Assembly: GCF_003255815.1 (NCBI RefSeq) | Contig: NC_037683.1 | Span: 74,562,179 to 74,626,178, forward strand | Source of the DNA: Theropithecus gelada | Lineage: Eukaryota; Chordata; Mammalia; Primates; Cercopithecidae | Direction of reading: 5' to 3' | Length of the DNA stretch: 64,000 bases | Part shown: positions 57,221 through 64,000 of the stretch, one piece after another | Layout of the letters: every line of letters starts with the position of its first letter | How positions within the stretch are numbered: position 1 is the stretch's first letter | Program-made: the position numbers and the translations under genes | Notes under the pieces: generated by a model | Seen by the model: only the letters and a program-made list of their open reading frames with translations | The model's database searches: none | Told to the model about the DNA's origin: nothing

Positions 57221-58761
57221 AGTTTATTTGCTCCTTTCAAACTAGTAGCGGAAAAAAACTGGGGCTGGAAAGTTTAAGCAAACTGCCTTTATGTGAGAAA
57301 AAAAAAATTGGCTGCAAGAACCTCAGTTTGCATCGTACAGCCCTCAAAACTAAAGCCCATGACTACCCACCCCCAGAATCTTGAAGAGTATTGTTTTCAT
57401 GCTTCTTTCACATTTCAACCAAAGCTGAAAAATGTAGCCAGTCCTCATGGAAATTTCAGTGATGGACTCCTGCTATCAAATTTTTAAACGGTCCTATTTC
57501 TCTTCTCACACCCAGGGGTGAATGGTAAGTGAGAACTCAAGTGTCCACTGTACCATTCTCCTCCCTCAAAGTGAGCTCAAAGTTCAGAGGAAAGGAAACA
57601 GTTATCACTCCACTGTCAACAGGGGCATGCTAGAGGATCCCAGGTTTTGGCAGAGGCTAACAGAGGCCCTGGAATCTTTATGTTCGTTGAGTACTTTCAG
57701 GTGGGCAACTTTCATTTCCATCAAAATAGTGGAAGGCAAAAAAATTCGTCAGAAGTGTGTCCCAATTTCATAGACTGACAGATGGAGGTGTGTAGTAATA
57801 CATCTTTTATTACTTCCCTTGACAGCTACAGACTGCATGTGGAGTTTAACTGGGCTGATACATACATTTTGCAGGTGCATTGTTGAGAGAGAATTTTTTG
57901 GACATTTTTTCTGGCTAGCACAGAAATAAAGTACCTAGGTAGGGAAAGACATTTCCTGGTAGTTAAAGAGTGTTTCTCCTTACTACTCCAAGCGCTCTCT
58001 CCAGTCACATAACCCTAACATAAGCATTTTTAACGCCTGCCAAATTTATTCTCAAACATGGGATAGGCCAGCCTGCATTAAAGGGTTCTCATGTGTTGGG
58101 TTTATGAAATGATTTGTAATCATCAACTCTATAAATATGGGTATGTAACTTTCTTTACTAAAGTATCAGGCTCCACAAGGGACTATATTTGTGTCATACA
58201 TAGATAAATAGCTTGGGATGATTAAACTTGATATCCTAAATTTGATTTTCATAGGAAACTGAAATTGCACTGTACCCTTACAGCAATTCTAGTTAACAAG
58301 TACCTGAGGCTTAGAGAAACTGGTTCTTCAGTAGCCAGTAACATCGGGGTCACACTACATTTGATGAATAATTTGATGAATAATTCTTCCCAGTGGCACT
58401 CACACCTGATACGCACATTGTGTGGATTAGAGAGTTTTTGGACACACAGAAGAAAAACATCACTTTCTATCGCCAGTTGCTCATGCTACAGGTATATCAC
58501 CTAACGAAAACAAGATTTCTCTGAGGAATGTGAAATGTAGTTAGTGTTTTCACCATGTAATTATTCTGCCATGATCTTCAAGATACTGAAACAGAAACAA
58601 ACCTGATTACATTGTTTTTTTATGTCCTGATGTAACTTTCCATTATGGTACTGAGCAGGGTCCCCATCTCCCAGACAACAGTTCTGATGCAGATGAATTA
58701 TCAAAAGTGGAAGTGGGATGATCTTAGCAATTAAGCCCCATGGCTTAAATAATGGTGTGTG

Positions 58762-59030
58762 GGGCTGGGCACCATGGCTCATGCCTATAATCCCAGCACT
58801 TTGGGAGGCTGAGGCAGAAGGATAAGTTGAGCCCGCCTGGGCAACATAGTGAGACCCCATCTCTACAAAAATAAAAATAAAAACATTAGCTGCATATGGT
58901 GGTACATGCCTATAGTCCCAGCTACTTGGGAGGCTAAGGCAGGAGGATCACTTGAGCCCAGGAGGCCAAGGGTGCAGTGAGCCATGATCAGCCATCAAGA
59001 CCCCATCTCAAAAATAAATGAATAAATGTG
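58762..59030 (+). mobile_element. Alu (AluJ-like)
   Basis: GGCTGGGCACCATGGCTCAT to GACCCCATCTCAAAAATAAA; both arms with internal losses. Confidence 0.94.
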
Positions 59031-59252
59031 TATGGTATAAACATAATTATATCATATAAGGAATAAAGCATATATGAAACTATACTTAATTATACATATA
59101 CATTTTATCTTAAAATATAACATCAAACTTCTATATCTGAAATTGAAGTCTAGCTGGCATACTATAAAGGCATTTAGTTATGTAGCTTTCATTAATTTCA
59201 GTGAGAAACAGGCTCCCAATCTTTATTAATACTTGAAATTTTAAAAACTTAC

Positions 59253-59265
59253 TATCCATCCATCC

Positions 59266-59297
<32 letters not shown>

Positions 59298-59298
59298 G
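59253..59298 (+). repeat. (ATCC)n-(ATCT)n tetranucleotide microsatellite
   Basis: Three ATCC units followed by eight or nine ATCT units, at the poly(A)-tail side of the adjacent antisense Alu. Confidence 0.96.
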
Positions 59299-59500
59299 AG
59301 AAGGGGTCTCACTATGTCACTCAGGTTGGAGTGCAGTGGCGTGATCATAGCTTACTGCAGCCTCAAACTCCTGCACTCAAGAGATCCTCCTGCTGTAGCC
59401 TCCCAAATAGCTGGGACTAAAGGCATGTGCCACCATGCCTAATAATTTTTTAATTATTTTTTTGTAGAAACAGAGTTTCACCCTGTTGCCCAGGCTTTAA
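59299..59500 (-). mobile_element. Alu, 5' end missing
   Basis: GGGGTCTCACTATGTCACTC to TTTCACCCTGTTGCCCAGGC; stops within the left arm. Confidence 0.92.
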
Positions 59501-59726
59501 AGCTTACCTTTTAAACCCATGGCTTTGCATTTCAGATACCTGGATGATGACCAAGACAAACTGTTGCAAACAGAGTGGATCTATAGGGACCTACACACTG
59601 ACTGACCCACATGGCTGCTCGAAAGGAAAGGAAAATGCATTCTGCCACAGAGTCCCAGCTTCTGTCTCCACAAGCTAAAGAGTCTTCTACAATCCACAAA
59701 CCTAGCATCCCAGGACAATATATTTA

Positions 59727-60150
59727 TGTTGGCTAATTTTATGTCAGCTTGACTGGGACACAGAGTGGTCAGATATCTAATCCAACTTTACCCTGGGTGT
59801 TTCTACATGAGTTTAACATTTAAAATGATAGACCTAGTAAGGCAGGCTGCCCTCTCTAATGTGCATGGGCCTCATGCAATCAGTTTGAATGCATGAATAG
59901 AACAAAAAAACTGGCCTTTCCCCAAGGGAGAGGGAATTCTTTCTGCTTGACTGCTTTCAAGCTTGAGCAGTAGTCTTTCTCCTGCCTTTGGACTCCAATT
60001 GAACATCAGCTCTTCCTGAGTCTTGGGCCTGCTGATTACAGATCTTGGGACCTCTCAGCCTCCATAATCACAGAGCCAATTCCTTATGATCTCTTTCTAT
60101 AAGTGTATCTCCTATTGGTTCTGGTTCTCCGGAGAACCCTGCCTAATACA
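59727..60150 (+). mobile_element. ERVL/MaLR-class solo LTR (MLT2-like)
   Basis: TGTTGGCTAATTTTATGTCA to CTGCCTAATACA, with TCCTATTGGTTCTGGTTCTC and CCATAATCACAGAGCCAATT. Its end is related to the LTR at 10094-11030. Family name from memory. Confidence 0.8.
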
Positions 60151-60470
60151 ATATTATATGTGGAAGAAAACTTCCCCTATAGAGTCAGCAAGAGTGAGCT
60201 GAGGAAGCCTCATTCATCACCAAGGTAAGAGAGGGAAGAGGCCACAGCAACTAACAATCGTGACACTGTTAGAAAGTATATGGAACTTGAAACACAATCT
60301 GATTGAATTATTCCTACTAGGAGCCTGGAATGGGGAACCAAGAAGGCAAGAGAATAGTATATGGTGGTGGAGAGCATAGGAGGAAAGGTCAGACAAAATA
60401 GAGAAGACCTGCTCAAAGATGAATTTGGTTTTCGTTTTGTTTTGTTTTGTTTTTTCTGAAGAAGTTATTA

Positions 60471-60782
60471 GGCCAGTGGCAGTGGCTCACACCTGTAATC
60501 CCAGCACTTTGGGATGCCGAGGCAGGAGGATCGCTTGAGCCCAAGAGTTTGAGACCAGCCTGGGCAACACAGTTCGACATCACCTCTACAAAGAATTAAA
60601 AATAAAAAAAAATAGCCAGGCATGGTGGCACATGGCTGTGGTTCCAGTTACTCAAGAGGCTGAGGCGGGAGGATCACTGGCGCCCAGGAGCTCAAGGCTG
60701 CAATGAGCTGTGATCATACCACTGCACTCCAGCCTAGGTGACAAAATGAGGCCCTGTCACAAAAAAGAAAAAAAAAAAAAAA
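60471..60782 (+). mobile_element. Alu (AluJ/S-like)
   Basis: GGCCAGTGGCAGTGGCTCAC to GCCCTGTCAC, with a poly(A) tail. A (GTTTT)n tract lies just upstream at 60433-60456. Confidence 0.95.
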
Positions 60783-61629
60783 AGACATTACTATTCACCC
60801 ACATTCAGATAGACGCGTTCTTTCCAATCTATGTGAATTCATGCCACTCCATGCTACCTGCCACCCTCCAGGGCAACAGTTGTGACCACATGGGCAACTG
60901 CTGCTAAGTCTCAAATCCTTATCAAAAATGCTAAGTGACAGCTAACCAAGGTGTAAAGAGTTTTGCTTTTTCATTCTCGTTGATTTAAATGGCGTGCGCG
61001 GATTCTCGTTGATTTAAATGGTGTGCGCGCCGGCAAACTCTTCTGTGGGTTAGCTTCTGCGTTCTTCTCACAACACTCGAGTGTACTTAAAATCACATTT
61101 GTTCTGGTTCACAGAGGGAGGAAATGGAGGGTGTCAAAGGAAATACTTGCAGGATTTCAAACATTACAGGATCACAGACATTCTTTTCCAACGTAAACAC
61201 ATTCCAGGAAAGCCTCAAACTGGTGTAGTGTGTACAGGCTTGTGATGTAAAAGAGAATCTAGGGTTCATTAATTCCTATCATGACTAAAGACCTCACTGG
61301 TTTTACCTGTTTAACTGTGCTCAGGTTTTGAAATTAGTGCTCAGAAGTCTTTCATCCCACTGCCACAGTGTTCCTCACCAAAAGGTCTGGTCTTTTGCCA
61401 GCTCAGTATTCACAGTCTTCACAAGAGAAGGCTAATTCTGAAATAACTATGTAGCCTGCACAGGGCTGGTGAAAGTCCAGGGGCCTCATTCTACCAATGG
61501 CTTTTCAAGCCTTTCTTGCTCCCACATACCCCTTCTCCTACTGCTTTAAATGTCCTTTCTTCCCCAGGATTAAGAGTGGAATTTCTAGAGATGGAATACA
61601 CGTAATCAAATAGTGTTTCTGAAACTTCT
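60783..61629. other. Intron sequence with a CpG-bearing 29-bp tandem duplication
   Basis: Two units at 60973-61030 (see findings). No exon. Confidence 0.55.
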
Positions 61630-61800
61630 TAGTTATGTGTGACCTTGGGACAATTATTCACCATGCTGTGCCTCAGTTTCCTCAACAGCAAAATGTGAAA
61701 AAATTATAATCCCTAGTGTGTAGGGTTATGAGGATGAACTGAGTTCATGGGTCTAGTTCTTGGTGCAGTGCCTGGAACATGGTAAATGTCAGTAAGTGTT
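61630..61800 (-). mobile_element. MIR-type SINE relic
   Basis: Antisense MIR: TGTGACCTTGGGACAATTAT, GTGCCTCAGTTTCCTCAACA, GGTTATGAGGATGAACTGAG, CAGTGCCTGGAACATGGTAA. Confidence 0.88.
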
Positions 61801-62768
61801 ACTCATTCTTCTGGCCCCAACAGGTGGTAGATTGCTTGTAGTTCAAGTATAGAACCACACAGGTTCTAGACATGGGTCCACGGTGGAGAAAGCATCCATT
61901 TACCAGCCTACCTCCCACCAAGACTGAGCAAGGATTACATCTTCTTTCTTTTTATGTTTCCCAGTGCCTAGTGTGGTAAGTACGTGACACAGAGCAGGTA
62001 TTCAGTGAATGTAGATTGAGTGCTTGAAGGGACACTAATTCTAATTCTAAGGAGGAGAGTATGTCACCTAAGGGATGCTATTTATGCATAACAATGGAAA
62101 TGCAGTAAATGTAAGCTCCAGCTAGAACCCTGGTAAGAAACACAATTCACTCTTCTGGGATTTTTAAATAATTTACATTCATTTGCTTTAAAATCTTTCA
62201 AATAAGGTCACTTTTGTTTATATACTTGTCATTCTTACCAGCATAGAGAGAGGTAAGTATAACAAAACTAACCGAAGCAATGTTTCTTCAACTCCTGGAG
62301 ACCAAAATCCTAGAAACTGTCTTCAGCAATCTCAAAAGGTTACATTTAATTTTCAACCGCACATAATATACAATTATGACTATTAAAGAGTCGCTGAAAA
62401 TATCTTTCCAAGTACAAACAAAAGCAAAGCATCAACAGAGACCCAGGACAAGGCAGAAGTGACGACTACATTATGAAGGGTCAGCTCCCCAAACTCACAC
62501 ACCCCCCAAGAGGAGAAGGGATAACAGGATCAGCACCAGACTCACTCACTCTCCTCTCAGTCACGGTGAGACTTTTGATTTCGGTGTCAAAAAAAACCCT
62601 CTGTGGAAAGTGCTCTTCCTGTGAAAACACCTGCTAAAAAGCAAGCCTGAAACAAGGTCAGTCATTGCCCTGGCACACGTTCACTAGTTCCTCAGAATGA
62701 GCGCCCTCAAGGTATTTGGTGGGGGACAGAGGCAGGAGGAGATGGAGACAGACCAACAAAACAGCCAG
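61801..62768. other. Intron sequence, unclassified
   Basis: No exon or recognised repeat apart from a weak L2/MIR-like end at 61950-62025 (CCCAGTGCCTAGTGTGGTAA). Confidence 0.5.
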
Positions 62769-62973
62769 ACACACGCGCACATACACACACACGCACACAT
62801 ACACACACGCACATACACACGCACATACACGCGCATACACACACGCACATACATACGCGCGCATGCACACGCGCATACACACACGCGTATACACACGCGC
62901 ACATACACACACACGCATACACACACGCGCATACACACACGCGCGCATACACACACACGCGCACATACACACA
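62769..62973 (+). repeat. 205-bp alternating purine-pyrimidine (CA/CG/TA) tract
   Basis: Every step alternates purine and pyrimidine: mixtures of ACACAC, GCGCAC, ACATAC, GCGCGCAT and GCGTATAC. It contains many CpG dinucleotides. It is open in several frames on both strands only because the units lack stops. Strong Z-DNA potential by sequence rule. Confidence 0.97.
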
Positions 62974-63196
62974 GAGTTCTAGTCTCCCCCACAGTAACGC
63001 AACTCATTAAATGCCACAGCCTCTCTTCTGTGTGACTTTTGTTACTCCCATGAGGAATAGCCAAAGATTTAAACACATTGTCAAGTCAGATTAATCAAAG
63101 CCATATTCTCTAGTTAAGCGTAAAGAAAAAGAAGTCATAAAGGAATTCAAATCTGTTCACATCTTGTAACAGAAAAGAATAGGTGGATTCGTATCT

Positions 63197-63315
63197 GCTA
63201 TGGTTTGAATAGGTCCCATCCAAAATTCAGGGGTTGCCAGTGTGATACTATGAACAGGTGGGCCTTCGAGAGGTGACTAGGTCGTGAGGGCTGCTCCCTT
63301 ATTTCTTGGCCAAAT
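63197..63315 (+). mobile_element. MSTD/MLT1-type MaLR LTR fragment
   Basis: TGCTATGGTTTGAATAGGTC, CAGTGTGATACTATGAACAG, GGTGACTAGGTCGTGAGGGC; the 5' part only. Confidence 0.85.
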
Positions 63316-63510
63316 AACATTTCTCACTCAATTAAAAGACTCTGGGAAGATCAGTCTAAGTTCACCTGGCTATTATCTAGAATGATAAAGGCTATGAACC
63401 AAGTGAATGAGCTACTCAAAAAGCCAAAATAAAAATTCTGAAGGGCTCGGCTACTTTGGTTTTTTTTTTTAATGACTCTGGGTAGCAGGCACTCAAGGAA
63501 GCCCACTTAC

Positions 63511-63681
63511 CACGATATCCTCAGGAAATGTGTCTCTGCTGAAGGAGCCATCATCAAACATGACCTCGTAGAAGGTCTGCGACGTCACAGCCATCACTCT
63601 GCAACTGTAATACCGGGTGTTCCGATGCTTCGTGATGACCGTCTGTCCCACGGAAATGACCTTCTCGCAAGCCTTGGGCTT
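63511..63681 (-). CDS. KDM4C: KDM4C exon: first Tudor segment (171 nt, 57 codons)
   Basis: Internal coding exon of the histone lysine demethylase KDM4C. The acceptor reads TTCTTTTAG and the donor GTG|GTAAG on the minus strand, both phase 0, giving 57 codons. The peptide starts KPKACEKVISVGQTV and ends FPEDIV. It contains the first half of the hybrid tandem Tudor module: the strand motif TRYYSCRV at residues 22-29, then FYEVMFDDGSFS at 37-48. By analogy with KDM4A, F42 (in VMFDDG) is expected to line the aromatic cage that binds methylated histone tails; that role is inferred. If the full protein is 1056 residues as in human, this exon covers about 871-927. KDM4C acts in the nucleus, where Tudor reading (H3K4me3/H4K20me3-type marks in the family) guides removal of H3K9 and H3K36 methylation by the JmjC domain. 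The next upstream exon is outside the window. Confidence 0.96.
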
Positions 63682-63799
63682 CTAAAAGAAGGGACGCGAA
63701 AAAGAAAATAAATAAGAGAGAGAACAGGAAAAGAAAGGACATAAAATAAAAAGTATTCATTTGAAAATCAATCATTTATTTCGCCAAGATTTTAAAAAA

Positions 63800-63920
63800 A
63801 TTTTTTAACTTAATATTGAAGAATAATTTCAAACTTACAAAAAAGTTGCAAGAATACAAATAGTATAAATAATACTTGTTTATACTATCACTCTTTACCC
63901 AGGTTCATCCATTGGTTTTG
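63800..63920 (+). mobile_element. Old L1 (L1M) 3' fragment
   Basis: AATTTCAAACTTACAAAAAAG, TTGCAAGAATACAAATAGTA, CTTTACCCAGGTTCATCCA match the L1M 3' UTR. Confidence 0.78.
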
Positions 63921-64000
63921 TGTGTGTATGCATATACAAAGAGAGAAAGAATATGTGTGTGTGTGTATGTATATATATACACACGTGTATGTGTATATCC
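63921..64000 (+). repeat. (TG)n/(TA)n microsatellite at the window edge
   Basis: TGTGTGTGTATGCATATACA, an AGAGAGAAAG interruption, then ATGTGTGTGTGTGTATGTAT and TATATACACACGTGTATG. Runs off the edge. Confidence 0.93.

Larger units (their letters stand above)
55038..58761. other. Intron sequence with a pair of related segments
   Basis: AT-rich. Contains similar 130-bp segments at 55205-55338 and 57085-57220 and a 28-bp tandem duplication at 56063-56117. No exon. Confidence 0.5.

Noticed and set aside
62658..63076. Long frames rich in His/Thr or Cys/Val/Arg on both strands
   Set aside because: They are produced by the stop-free CA/CG/TA repeat, not by coding selection; all phases look alike.
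1..64000. tRNA, 5S, U6 or Y RNA genes
   Set aside because: I looked for their internal promoter boxes and characteristic starts and saw none; only the 7SL-derived Alu sequences are present.

Overview
This is a gene-poor, repeat-rich stretch of a primate nuclear genome. It carries the 3' end of one gene, KDM4C (JMJD2C, a JmjC histone H3K9/H3K36 demethylase), on the minus strand. Four coding exons are readable: 63511-63681, 28306-28425, 23373-23465 and 18546-18722. All have consensus splice signals and join in phase 0. Together they encode the last 186 residues: the tandem (hybrid) Tudor domains and the basic C-terminus, ending in a TAG stop. The 3' UTR runs to an AATAAA signal at 17646-17651 (minus sense). 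The upstream catalytic JmjN/JmjC and PHD exons lie beyond the right edge.

The best evidence for the species group is a young AluY at 27276-27598 with a perfect 13-bp target-site duplication. It carries substitutions typical of Old World monkey AluY (AluYRa-like) subfamilies and not of human AluY. I therefore infer an Old World monkey such as macaque, baboon or vervet. I cannot choose the species.

Layout: 1-17.6 kb is intergenic sequence downstream of KDM4C, with Alu, MIR, L1 and LTR insertions. An LTR cluster occupies 9.3-11.0 kb: a HERV-W-type solo LTR lies 19 bp from an ERVL-type (MLT2-like) LTR, which is itself split by a THE1/MST LTR. 17.6-18.7 kb is the terminal exon with the 3' UTR. 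18.7-28.3 kb holds two short introns (4.65 and 4.84 kb), one of which contains a pair of diverged duplicated blocks. 28.4-63.5 kb is one 35-kb intron with a nearly full-length but inactivated L1PA element (32209-38277), an ERV1-type solo LTR, many old Alus, L2/MIR relics and several short tandem duplications. It also has a 205-bp uninterrupted alternating purine-pyrimidine tract (62769-62973) about 0.5 kb from the 5' splice site of the first Tudor exon.

There is no operon, CRISPR array, RNA gene or second protein-coding gene that I can support. The remaining open reading frames are chance frames or lie in repeats. I found no convincing new biological system. The points most worth a second look are the Z-DNA-prone tract, the intronic duplications, the nested LTR cluster, the inverted Alus beside the 93-nt exon, and two candidate conserved non-coding elements.
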